The notes under the pieces: model-generated
Databases searched by the model: none
What the model was told of the DNA's origin: nothing
Seen by the model: the letters and a program-made list of their open reading frames with translations, nothing else
Translations under genes and position numbers: made by a program
Shown here: positions 46,704-55,204 of the stretch, in pieces
Layout: each line of letters starts with the position of its first letter
Position numbering within the stretch: position 1 is the first letter of the stretch
Assembly (NCBI RefSeq): GCF_017994015.1
Contig: NZ_JAGOLP010000005.1
Span: forward strand, 62,001 to 126,000
Source of the DNA: Ferrovibrio sp.
GTDB lineage: Bacteria > Pseudomonadota > Alphaproteobacteria > Ferrovibrionales > Ferrovibrionaceae
Length of the DNA stretch: 64,000 nucleotides
Direction: 5' to 3'

Positions 46704-47679
46704 GCTGATTCTTGCCCTTGGCCTGCTGGGCCTGGCGCAAGCCACACCAGCCGGCATCACGGCGGCTTTGGCCCAGGGCGCCGCCGGCTATCCAAACAAG
46801 CCGATCAAGTTCATCGTGCCCTTCGCGGCCGGCAGCGCCACAGACACGGTGGCGCGTGTGGTGGGCAACAAACTCGGTGCCGATCTGAAACAGAATGTGG
46901 TGGTGGAAAATGCTGCTGGCGGCAGCGGCGTGATCGCGGCGCAGAAGGTGGCCCAGGCGGCACCCGATGGTTACACCCTGCTGATCTCCACCAACACCAC
47001 CCATGCCGCCAACCAGAGCATGCTGAAAAAGCTGCCCTATGATGCGGTGAAGGATTTTGAGACTGTCAGCATGCTCGGCACCATCCCGATGGCGCTGGTG
47101 GTGCATCCCAGCGTGCCAGCCGGCAACGTGCCGGAACTGATTGCCTACGCCAAGGCCAATCCGGGCAAACTGACTTTCGGCAGCGGCTCCAGTTCCTCGC
47201 GGATCAGCGTGGAACTGCTCAAGGCGATGACCGGCATCGACATCCTGCATGTCGGCTACAAGAGCAACCCGCAGGCAGTGACCGATCTGCTCGGCGGCCA
47301 GCTTTCACTAATGATCGCCGATGTTTCCACCACTCTGCCGCAGGCCGCCGCCGGCAAGGTGAAGGCTTTGGGCGTTTCCACCGCGCAGCCTTCCGTGGTG
47401 GCGCCGGGCCTGCCCACCATCGCGTCGCAGGGTGTGCCGGGCTATCAGATCACGGCATGGTTTGCCGCCTGGCTGCCGGCCAAAACCGATCCGGCGATTG
47501 CCGACCTGCTGCAAAAAGCCATCGCCGCAGCGGTGGCCGATAAAGAAGTGCAAGACAAGCTGCTGGCTGCCGGTATCGAGCCGCAATCTTCCAGCCGTCA
47601 GCAACTGGCCGATTTTGTTGTGTCGGAAACCAAGAAATGGGCCGAAGTGGTGAAGGCTGCCGGCATCGAGCCGGAATAG
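46690..47679 (+). CDS. Tripartite tricarboxylate transporter binding protein (TctC/Bug family)
   Basis: A 329-residue periplasmic binding protein. It has a signal peptide (about 1-25), then YPNKPIKFIVPFAAGSATDTVARVVG, the Bug signature, and the GSGSSSSRISVELLKAMTGIDILHVGY segment. It binds small organic acids for TctAB permeases, but no tctA or tctB is near. It sits downstream of the AtuA pair and may deliver or sense the pathway's substrate. Confidence 0.9.
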   Translation: MRLHKLILALGLLGLAQATPAGITAALAQGAAGYPNKPIKFIVPFAAGSATDTVARVVGNKLGADLKQNVVVENAAGGSGVIAAQKVAQAAPDGYTLLISTNTTHAANQSMLKKLPYDAVKDFETVSMLGTIPMALVVHPSVPAGNVPELIAYAKANPGKLTFGSGSSSSRISVELLKAMTGIDILHVGYKSNPQAVTDLLGGQLSLMIADVSTTLPQAAAGKVKALGVSTAQPSVVAPGLPTIASQGVPGYQITAWFAAWLPAKTDPAIADLLQKAIAAAVADKEVQDKLLAAGIEPQSSSRQQLADFVVSETKKWAEVVKAAGIEPE

Positions 47680-47706
47680 GTCACGCCCCGGAATTTGAAC
47701 AAAAAA

Positions 47707-47734
47707 ACGGCCGCCGGAGTGATCCGGCGGCCGT
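47707..47734 (-). terminator. Rho-independent terminator of ilvC
   Basis: A perfect 12-bp stem ACGGCCGCCGGA/TCCGGCGGCCGT with loop GTGA is followed on the minus strand by seven T. It lies 22 bp after the ilvC stop. It may also stop the convergent tctC-like transcript. Confidence 0.9.
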
Positions 47735-47755
47735 TCCATTTCAGTGCAGGTGCAC

Positions 47756-48790
<1,035 letters not shown>

Positions 48791-48823
48791 CTATTAATGC
48801 GTCGTGGCTTCTCAAGAAACGGT

Positions 48824-49342
48824 TTAGAGCGGCGCCGGGCCGCGGCTGATCGCGACCACGCCGGTGCGCGAGACATCCACCAGGCCAAGCGGCTGCATCA
48901 GCTTGACGAAGGCGTCGATCTTCTCGGGCGCGCCGGTCAGTTCGAATACGAAGGATTCGATGGTGCTGTCCACTGCGCGGGCACGGAAAATATCGGCGAT
49001 GCGCAAGCTTTCCACCCGCTTCTCGCCGGTGCCGGCCACTTTGACCAGGGCCAGTTCACGCGCCACATGCGGGCCTTCCACGGTCAGGTCATGCACATTA
49101 TGCACCGGCACCAGGCGGCCAAGCTGGGCCTTGATCTGCTCGATCACGGGCGCCGGGCCGGAAGTGACAATGGTGATGCGCGACAGATGCGCCGCGTCGC
49201 TCACCTCGGCAACGGTGAGGCTTTCGATATTGTAGCCGCGGCCGGAAAACAGGCCGACAACACGGGCCAGGATACCCGGCTCATTATCGACCAGCACCGA
49301 CAGGATATGCGATTGAACCGGCAAAGTTGCTTGCGCAGACAT
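48824..49342 (-). CDS. ilvH: Acetolactate synthase small (regulatory) subunit
   Basis: A 172-residue protein. SHILSVLVDNEPGILARVVGLFSGRGYNIESLTVAEV (about 11-47) is an ACT domain and a second regulatory domain follows. It gives valine feedback to the large subunit, encoded 32 bp upstream. Confidence 0.96.
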   Translation of the reverse strand: MSAQATLPVQSHILSVLVDNEPGILARVVGLFSGRGYNIESLTVAEVSDAAHLSRITIVTSGPAPVIEQIKAQLGRLVPVHNVHDLTVEGPHVARELALVKVAGTGEKRVESLRIADIFRARAVDSTIESFVFELTGAPEKIDAFVKLMQPLGLVDVSRTGVVAISRGPAPL

Positions 49343-49374
49343 GATGGGAAATTCCGCTTGATTCGTGGAGGCGC

Positions 49375-51156
49375 TCAGACCAGCGCCATGCCTTCCGCAC
49401 TCACCGACGCGCCGGGATCGGAAGCGCGCTGGTTGTTCAGGATCATTTCGTTATGGGCCGCGCCCGAAGGCACCATCGGGAAACAATTCTCGTCCTTCGA
49501 GACGGCCACATCCACCACCACCGGGCGGTCGACCTTGATCATCTCGTCGATCACCGCATCGAGATCGCCCGGGCTGGTGCAGCGCAGGCCAACGCAATGG
49601 AATGCCTCGGCCAGTTTGACAAAATCCGGCAAGGCTTCGGAATAGGTTTCAGAATAGCGGCTGTCATGCAGCAATTCCTGCCACTGCCGCACCATGCCCA
49701 TATATTCATTGTTGAGGATGAACACCTTCACCGGCAGGCGATATTGCGCCGCCGTGCCGAGTTCCTGAATGTTCATCAGGATCGAGGCTTCGCCGGCGAT
49801 ATCCACCACCAGCTTGCCCGGATTGCCGAGCTGCGCACCCACGGCGGCGGGCAGGCCATAGCCCATGGTGCCAAGGCCGCCCGAGGTCATCCAGCGATTC
49901 GGCTGCTCAAACTTGTAGAACTGCGCCGCCCACATCTGGTGCTGGCCCACTTCGGTGGTGATGAATGTGTCGCGCTGCTTGGTCTTTTCATACAGCCGCT
50001 GGATGGCGTATTGCGGCTTGATGATCTTGTCGTCCTGCTGGAAGGCAAGGCAATCGCGGGCGCGCCACTGGTCGATCTGGGTCCACCATTTGTCGAGCGC
50101 CGGCTGGTTCGGCTTGTAGCCGCCCTGCTTCCACACCGCAATCATCTGCTCCAGCACGCGGCAGGCATCGCCAACGATGCAGATATCGGCGCGCACCGTC
50201 TTGTTATGCGACGACGGATCGATATCAACATGGATTTTCTTCGAGCCCGGCGAAAAGGCATTGAGCCGGCCGGTGATGCGATCATCAAAGCGCGCACCGA
50301 TATTGATCATCACATCGCAATCATGCATGGCATGATTGGCTTCCCAGGTGCCGTGCATGCCCAGCATGCCGAGGAATTGCCGGTCGGTGCCGGAATATGA
50401 ACCCAGCCCCATCAGGGTGTTGGTGATCGGGAAGCCGGTCAGCTTGACCAGTTCGCGCAGCAATTCAGAAGCGCGCGGGCCGGCATTGACGATGCCGCCG
50501 CCGGTATAAAATACCGGCCGCTGCGCCTTGGCCATCAATTCCACTGCCGCACGGATTTTGCCGTCGTCACCTTCAACACGCGGGCGATAGGTCTTGTGCC
50601 GCACATTGGCCGGGCCGGTATAAGGCCCCTTCGCCACCTGGATATCCTTGGGCAGATCAATCACCACCGGGCCGGGCCGGCCGCTGGTGGCAACATAGAA
50701 CGCCTCATGCACCACACGGGCCAGATCGTCGCTGCTCTTCACCAGATAATTATGCTTGGTGCAGGGCCGGGTGATGCCGGTGGTGTCGCATTCCTGGAAC
50801 GCATCGGTGCCGATCAGATGGGTGGCGACCTGGCCGGTCAGGCAGACAATCGGGATCGAATCCATCAGCGCATCGGTCAGGCCGGTGACGGCATTGGTGG
50901 CGCCGGGGCCGGACGTGACCAACACCACACCCGGCTTGCCGGTGGAACGGGCATAACCTTCGGCGGCATGCACGGCGCCCTGCTCATGGCGCACCAGCAC
51001 ATGGCGAATGGCATTCTGCTTGAACAACGCATCGTAAATCGGCAATACCGCGCCACCCGGATAGCCAAAAATGACCTCGACGCCCTGATCAACAAGCGCC
51101 TTGATCACCAGCTCCGCGCCGGACATGGTCTGCTGTTCACGCTGCTCGGTATCCAT
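49375..51156 (-). CDS. ilvB: Acetolactate synthase large (catalytic) subunit
   Basis: A 593-residue ThDP enzyme. It has VIFGYPGGAVLPIYDAL and HEQGAVHAAEGYARSTGKPG (catalytic Glu, about 57), the FAD-contact centre, and the ThDP motif GEASILMNIQELGTAAQYRLPVKVFILNN (about 455, with GEA in place of the usual GDG/GDA start). The last block VPSGAAHNEMIL is typical. The start at 51156 lies behind AAGGAT. It makes acetolactate or acetohydroxybutyrate. Confidence 0.96.
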   Translation of the reverse strand: MDTEQREQQTMSGAELVIKALVDQGVEVIFGYPGGAVLPIYDALFKQNAIRHVLVRHEQGAVHAAEGYARSTGKPGVVLVTSGPGATNAVTGLTDALMDSIPIVCLTGQVATHLIGTDAFQECDTTGITRPCTKHNYLVKSSDDLARVVHEAFYVATSGRPGPVVIDLPKDIQVAKGPYTGPANVRHKTYRPRVEGDDGKIRAAVELMAKAQRPVFYTGGGIVNAGPRASELLRELVKLTGFPITNTLMGLGSYSGTDRQFLGMLGMHGTWEANHAMHDCDVMINIGARFDDRITGRLNAFSPGSKKIHVDIDPSSHNKTVRADICIVGDACRVLEQMIAVWKQGGYKPNQPALDKWWTQIDQWRARDCLAFQQDDKIIKPQYAIQRLYEKTKQRDTFITTEVGQHQMWAAQFYKFEQPNRWMTSGGLGTMGYGLPAAVGAQLGNPGKLVVDIAGEASILMNIQELGTAAQYRLPVKVFILNNEYMGMVRQWQELLHDSRYSETYSEALPDFVKLAEAFHCVGLRCTSPGDLDAVIDEMIKVDRPVVVDVAVSKDENCFPMVPSGAAHNEMILNNQRASDPGASVSAEGMALV

Positions 51157-51231
51157 AACTCCGTATCCTTGCCTGTAGGGCCTGAAGCGGCAGGCGAAAC
51201 ACTCGCCCACCCTGTAAAAAAGCGCGCCACC

Positions 51232-52212
51232 CTAAACAGAGGGGTAGCGGGTGGTCAACAGGTATCTCATAAGAAATGGAAAGATTTTTGCCTCTGGGTT
51301 GAAATTTTCTTTCTCTCCGAGGTCGCTTTCCTCAACTAGGTCCGGGCTGATCTGGTGCCGGAACCAGGTGGTCTGGCGCTTGGCGTAATGCCTTGTATTC
51401 GCTTGGGCAAGGCTTATCGCCGTTTCCAGATCAATTTCTCCGGCCAGATGGCGCAGCAATTCCGGCAGGCCATGCGCCTTGCGGATCGGCGCATCCGGCG
51501 GCACATCGGTTCGGGCAGTAAAAATCCGCGCTTCCTCAAGCGCCCCGGCGGCGATCATGGCGGCAAAACGCTGGTCGATCCGGGCATAAAGCGGGGCGCG
51601 CGGCGGCCGCAGCAGCAGCCAGCAAGCCGGATTGGGCAAACCCGGCGCCCCGGCCTCGCGGCGCCAGGCTGCCAGGCCACGCCCGCTGCCGGCCAGCACT
51701 TCCCAGGCCCGCGCCAGGCGCTGGCTGTCGCCCGGCTTGAGCTGGGCGGCGGTTTCCGGATCGAGGCGGCTCAATTCAGCATGCAGCCCGGCAGGCCCAA
51801 GCCGTGCCAGCAAAGCCTGCGCTTCGGCCTTGGCTTCAGGCGGCAGGGCCGGCACCTGCACCAGGCCATCGATCAGGCCCCGCAGATACATCCCGGTGCC
51901 GCCCACCAGCACCGGCAGGCGCCCGGCCTCGGCGGCCCCGGCAATCGCGGCCAGGGCCAGATCGCGCCAGCGCGCCGCCGTGCCATGCTCGGCGCCATCC
52001 AGCACACCATAAAGCCGGTGCGGCACCCGCGCCGTCTCCTCGGCGCTCGGTCGGGCGCTCAGGATATGCAGGTCGCGATAGACCTGCATGCTGTCGGCAT
52101 TGATCACCACGCCGCCAAAACGCTCGGCAATCGCCAAGCCCAGCGCCGACTTGCCGCTGGCGGTGGGGCCGGCAACGATGACAAGCGGCCAACTGGCAGG
52201 TATATGGGTCAT
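51232..52212 (-). CDS. miaA: tRNA dimethylallyltransferase
   Basis: A 326-residue enzyme that adds dimethylallyl to A37 of tRNAs reading UNN codons. The P-loop is VAGPTASGKSALGLAIAERFGG (about 14), with INADSMQVYRDLHILSARPSAEE and VGGTGMYLRGLIDGL as substrate and catalytic regions, and NTRHYAKRQTTWFRHQ near the C-terminus. It is divergent from serB and 75 bp upstream of ilvB on the same strand. Confidence 0.95.
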   Translation of the reverse strand: MTHIPASWPLVIVAGPTASGKSALGLAIAERFGGVVINADSMQVYRDLHILSARPSAEETARVPHRLYGVLDGAEHGTAARWRDLALAAIAGAAEAGRLPVLVGGTGMYLRGLIDGLVQVPALPPEAKAEAQALLARLGPAGLHAELSRLDPETAAQLKPGDSQRLARAWEVLAGSGRGLAAWRREAGAPGLPNPACWLLLRPPRAPLYARIDQRFAAMIAAGALEEARIFTARTDVPPDAPIRKAHGLPELLRHLAGEIDLETAISLAQANTRHYAKRQTTWFRHQISPDLVEESDLGEKENFNPEAKIFPFLMRYLLTTRYPSV

Positions 52213-52239
52213 CCTGTCTTCTTATCCCGGTTCGTGGCC

Positions 52240-53139
52240 ATGCAAAACCTTCTCACCCTGATCTCCGATCCACGCGGCGCCGTACTCAGCGAGCGTGTGG
52301 CCGGGGCGGTGCGCGATGCGCTGGCCATGGCCGGGGCGAAAGTCGGCCCGGCGGATTGGCTTGATCCCGGCGTGGCCTGCGACATTGCCTTCGACCGGCT
52401 GGCCGGCGAAGCGGCGGTGAAAGCCGCCAAGGTGGCCCTGCGCGGCGCCCCGGTGGACCTGCTGCTGCCGCCACTGGAAAACCGCCGCAAGCAGGTGCTG
52501 GTGGCCGATATGGAATCCACCATCATCCGCAACGAGATGCTGGATGAACTGGCCGAACTGGCACGCCTCGGCCCCGGCATCGCCGAGATCACCCGCCGCG
52601 CCATGAATGGCGAACTGGATTTTGAAGCCGCCTTGCGTGAGCGTGTTGCCCTGCTCAAGGGCCTGCCCGAAACCCTGCTGGCCCAGGCCGCCGGCCTGAT
52701 TCAGCCGATGCCGGGCGCCAAGGCGTTGCTCGGCACCCTCAAGGCGCATGGTGTCTATTGCGCCCTGGTCTCTGGCGGTTTTGATTATTTCACCGGCATG
52801 ATCAAAGACCAGTTCGGCTTCGACGAACACCAGGCCAACCATCTGGTGATAACCTTCGACAAGCTGGCCGGCAGTGTGCGCGAACCAATCCTGGGCCGCG
52901 AAGCCAAACTTGCCGCCCTCAAGCGCATCGCGATTGCGCAGAATGTGGAACTGGCTGATTGTCTCACTGTGGGCGATGGCGCCAACGATCTGGCCATGCT
53001 GCAAGCCGCCGGCATGGGCATCGCCTTCCGCGCCAAGCCGGTGGTGCGCGAACAGGCGCGTTTCTCGATCCAGCATGGCGACCTGACAGGGCTACTCTAT
53101 GCCCAGGGCTACAGGCGGGATGAAATCCTCGGCCGTTGA
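52240..53139 (+). CDS. serB: Phosphoserine phosphatase
   Basis: A 299-residue HAD enzyme, the last step of serine synthesis. The phosphorylation motif is DMESTIIRNEMLDELAE (DxxST type, about 88), SGGF with KLAAL give motifs II and III, and VGDGANDLAMLQAAG is motif IV. An N-terminal regulatory domain (about 1-85) is present. The start at 52240 is likely; an in-frame ATG at 52204 would overlap miaA. The TGA stop is embedded in a TTGACA promoter element for the next transcript. Confidence 0.93.
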   Translation: MQNLLTLISDPRGAVLSERVAGAVRDALAMAGAKVGPADWLDPGVACDIAFDRLAGEAAVKAAKVALRGAPVDLLLPPLENRRKQVLVADMESTIIRNEMLDELAELARLGPGIAEITRRAMNGELDFEAALRERVALLKGLPETLLAQAAGLIQPMPGAKALLGTLKAHGVYCALVSGGFDYFTGMIKDQFGFDEHQANHLVITFDKLAGSVREPILGREAKLAALKRIAIAQNVELADCLTVGDGANDLAMLQAAGMGIAFRAKPVVREQARFSIQHGDLTGLLYAQGYRRDEILGR

Positions 53140-53164
53140 CAGGCCGCCGCGGCCGCACTAGCTT
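53136..53164 (+). promoter_or_regulatory. Sigma-70-type promoter overlapping the serB stop
   Basis: TTGACA (53136-53141), a 17-bp spacer and TAGCTT (53159-53164) form a -35/-10 pair with a perfect -35. The expected start site, about 7 bp after the -10 box, falls at or next to the leader ATG at 53172. The leader message would therefore be leaderless, as known for trpL in Sinorhizobium. Confidence 0.7.
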
Positions 53165-53171
53165 TAACGCC

Positions 53172-53222
53172 ATGCACACCCGCGCCGTCTTTACGAACTG
53201 GTATTTTACGCTGCTCCCATAG
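53172..53222 (+). CDS. Aromatic leader peptide of a transcription attenuator
   Basis: The 16-codon frame reads MHTRAVFTNWYFTLLP. It has a run Trp-Tyr-Phe (53199-53207) with another Phe four codons earlier, and no ribosome site upstream. Its Trp-Tyr-Phe codons sit immediately beside the 5' arm of the 1:2 stem, which is the diagnostic arrangement for ribosome-mediated attenuation. It would sense Trp, Tyr or Phe charging. It is too short for ordinary gene calls. I do not recognise this exact peptide. Confidence 0.75.
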   Translation: MHTRAVFTNWYFTLLP

Positions 53223-53284
53223 CGGCGACGGTTCGTATGTGACAAACGACCCAATGCCGCCGCAGCCACCGGCGGCATTCGTGT
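53192..53284 (+). promoter_or_regulatory. Attenuator with competing 1:2, 2:3 and 3:4 stems
   Basis: Arm 1 TACGAAC (53192-53198) pairs with GTTCGTA in arm 2 (53231-53237). The 5' part of arm 2, GCGGCG (53222-53227), can instead pair with CGCCGC in arm 3 (53258-53263) as an antiterminator. Arms 3 and 4 form a perfect 10-bp terminator stem AATGCCGCCG/CGGCGGCATT (53253-53262 and 53270-53279), followed by CGTGTTTT. The stems exclude one another, as in trp-type attenuators. Confidence 0.72.
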
Positions 53285-53350
53285 TTTCAGACAATCCGAT
53301 GCTTCCGGCCTCCGGCGGAAAACCCACCGCTGACCCTGAGGAGAAGTATC

Positions 53351-53623
53351 ATGCCCACACTCACCGCCGATAACACCGCCCCGCTCGACCTGCCGCGCGA
53401 AGCCTTGCTGCATGGCATGGACCTAGTGGACCTGCTGGTTACTGCCCGGCTGGCCGATAACCGCAGCGATGCCCGCCGCCTGATCCGCACCGCCAAGGCG
53501 CGGCTCAATGGCCGCGTGGTGGCGCATGAAGGCGTTACCGCCGGGCTCGACGATCTGGACAAGAACGGCCTGCTGCGCCTGGCCACCGGCCAAAACCGCG
53601 AAAGACTGGTGCGGGCGGCCTAA
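53351..53623 (+). CDS. Free-standing S4-domain protein, like the tyrosyl-tRNA synthetase C-terminus
   Basis: A 90-residue protein behind a strong AGGAGA site. Residues about 24-57 (LVDLLVTARLADNRSDARRLIRTAKARLNGRVV) form an S4 RNA-binding motif very like the tRNA-binding tail of bacterial TyrRS, including the later LLRLATGQNRERLVRA segment. There is no catalytic domain. The gene is controlled by an aromatic-codon attenuator, which supports a link to tyrosine or aromatic metabolism. It could bind tRNA-Tyr, its own leader RNA or rRNA. Those roles are inference. Confidence 0.75.
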   Translation: MPTLTADNTAPLDLPREALLHGMDLVDLLVTARLADNRSDARRLIRTAKARLNGRVVAHEGVTAGLDDLDKNGLLRLATGQNRERLVRAA

Positions 53624-53632
53624 AATATCTTT

Positions 53633-53678
53633 TTGCTCATTTTATACATATCGTATAAAATAGACAAAATGATCATTT
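53633..53678 (+). promoter_or_regulatory. Promoter and operator of the Phd/PIN toxin-antitoxin operon
   Basis: TTGCTC (53633-53638), 17 bp and TAAAAT (53656-53661) form the promoter. A perfect 9-bp inverted repeat ATTTTATAC-N5-GTATAAAAT (53639-53661) covers the spacer and -10. A second palindrome AAATGATCATTT lies at 53667-53678. This layout fits autorepression by the antitoxin-toxin complex. Confidence 0.7.
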
Positions 53679-53691
53679 ACTGGAAGCAGTC

Positions 53692-53943
53692 ATGCGCACC
53701 ATCTCAGCCACCCAGGCCAAACAGGAATTTGCGGCATTGCTTGATGTCGCCCAGCACGAGCCGGTACTGATCCGGCGCCAGAAGCGTGATGTGGCGGTAT
53801 TGCTCTCGATGCGAGATTTTGAGGCATTGCGCGCCTATCGCTTGGAGGAATTGCGCCAACATTCAGAGCGGGTCGGCGCCCGTGCCGTAGCCGCCGGCTT
53901 GACCGAAGATAAGCTGGCGGCACTGCTGGCGGACGAGCGCTGA
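53692..53943 (+). CDS. Type II antitoxin, Phd/YefM family
   Basis: An 83-residue protein. RTISATQAKQEFAALLDVAQHEPVLIRRQKRDVAVLLSMRDFEAL (about 2-47) is the Phd/YefM DNA-binding fold. The C-terminal helix (about 50-80) would wrap and neutralise the toxin encoded next. The antitoxin probably represses its own operon through the palindromes upstream. Confidence 0.9.
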   Translation: MRTISATQAKQEFAALLDVAQHEPVLIRRQKRDVAVLLSMRDFEALRAYRLEELRQHSERVGARAVAAGLTEDKLAALLADER

Positions 53944-53944
53944 T

Positions 53945-54346
53945 GTGCGCTTTGTCCTTGATACCAATGTTCTGATCAGCAAATTCCTGCTTCCAGGCTC
54001 GGTGGCGGATCAGGCTTTCTGGAAAGCCAGCGGCCTTGGTACGTTGCTTATGAGCGAAGGAACTTTTGCCGAATTGAGTCAGGTGCTATTACGGCCGAAA
54101 TTCGACCGTTATGTTTCGCAGCAAGACCGCGCCACATTGCTTACGCTGATCGAAGACATCGCAGATTTCATTTCAGAACCACCTGAAATCCAGGCCTGCC
54201 GTGACCCACAGGACGACAAGTTTCTCAGCCTCGCTGTCGCAGGTTCAGCCGCTTGCATCGTCAGCGGCGATGCCTATCTGCTGGCACTGCACCCGTTTCG
54301 CGGCATCCCAATCCTAAAGCCGGCGACTTTCCTTGCAGATTTCTAA
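53945..54346 (+). CDS. PIN-domain toxin ribonuclease
   Basis: A 133-residue protein from a GTG start one base after the antitoxin stop. FVLDTNVLISKFLLPGS has the first Asp (about 5), a conserved Glu in EGTFAELSQVLLRPKF (about 42), and DPQDDKFLSLA (about 88-98) and VSGDAYLL (about 108) give the remaining acidic residues. It is the 'putative toxin, PIN family' group of metal-dependent RNases. The 3' end overlaps the convergent SDR gene by 4 bp. Confidence 0.9.
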   Translation: MRFVLDTNVLISKFLLPGSVADQAFWKASGLGTLLMSEGTFAELSQVLLRPKFDRYVSQQDRATLLTLIEDIADFISEPPEIQACRDPQDDKFLSLAVAGSAACIVSGDAYLLALHPFRGIPILKPATFLADF

Positions 54347-55167
54347 ACGAAGAAATCCGGGATCAGGTCTTTTTCCTCGACGCCGTCATGGCGGTAGATC
54401 GAGAAATCGCTGACGCCGGCTTCGGCCAGCACGGCATCGTCGATGAAGAAATTGCCGGTGCAGTCGCGGCTCGGACGGGTGAGGATGACATGGGCGGCAT
54501 CGGCCAGGATTGCCGGCTTGCGGCAACGGCGGCGGAAATCCGGCCCGGTGATCACGTTCATCGCATCGGTATCCACAGCGGTGCGCGGCCACAGCGCATT
54601 CACCGCCACGCCCTTGGAACGGAATTCGCCAGACATGCCGAGCACACACAGGCTCATGCCGTATTTCGCCATCGTGTAGGCAACATGCGGCTCAAACCAG
54701 CGCTGCTCCATGTTAAGCGGCGGTGACATGTTGAGGATATGCGGGTTCGGCGCCTTGAGCAGATAGGGCAACGCCTTCTGCGAACAGAGATAGGTGCCGC
54801 GCGTATTGATCTGGTGCATCAGATCATAGCGTTTCATCGGCGTTTCCAGCGTGCCGGTCAGGCTGATCGCTGAGGCATTGTTGATCAGGATGTCGATGCC
54901 GCCAAATTTTTCCGCCGTCTGCGCCATGGCGGCTTCCACGGCGGCTTCCTCGCGCACATCCACCACCAGCGGCAAGGCCTGGCCGCCGGCACGCTCCACC
55001 GCTTCGGCGGCCGAATAGATGGTGCCGGGCAGCTTGGGGTGCGGCTCGGTGGTTTTGGCGGCAATGGCGATATTGGCGCCATCGGCGGCGGCACGGCAGG
55101 CAATCGCCAGGCCGATGCCACGGCTGGCGCCGGTGATGAACAGGGTCTTGCCCTTGAGCGTGGTCAT
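54343..55167 (-). CDS. SDR-family oxidoreductase, HSDL2-like
   Basis: A 274-residue Rossmann enzyme. TGASRGIGLAI (about 12-22), NNASAISLTGTLETPMKRYDLMHQINTRGTYLCSQ (NNAS form, about 92) and the active Tyr/Lys in VAYTMAKYGMSL (about 160) are seen. NALWPRTAVDTDAMN matches the hydroxysteroid-dehydrogenase-like 2 group, which is linked to peroxisomal-type lipid metabolism. The start at 55167 follows GGGGGAGGAA. The MBL hydrolase and acyl-CoA dehydrogenase genes upstream may share the pathway. Confidence 0.9.
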   Translation of the reverse strand: MTTLKGKTLFITGASRGIGLAIACRAAADGANIAIAAKTTEPHPKLPGTIYSAAEAVERAGGQALPLVVDVREEAAVEAAMAQTAEKFGGIDILINNASAISLTGTLETPMKRYDLMHQINTRGTYLCSQKALPYLLKAPNPHILNMSPPLNMEQRWFEPHVAYTMAKYGMSLCVLGMSGEFRSKGVAVNALWPRTAVDTDAMNVITGPDFRRRCRKPAILADAAHVILTRPSRDCTGNFFIDDAVLAEAGVSDFSIYRHDGVEEKDLIPDFFV

Positions 55168-55204
55168 GTTTTTCCTCCCCCGCCAGGCCCGTTCGGGCCT
55201 GGGC

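Noticed and set aside
51157-51231. Possible leader or attenuator in front of ilvB
   Set aside because: The 75-bp gap has no branched-chain-codon peptide and no terminator-antiterminator pair.
51355-52239. Open frame upstream of serB in the same frame
   Set aside because: It is antisense to miaA, whose P-loop and other motifs are clear.
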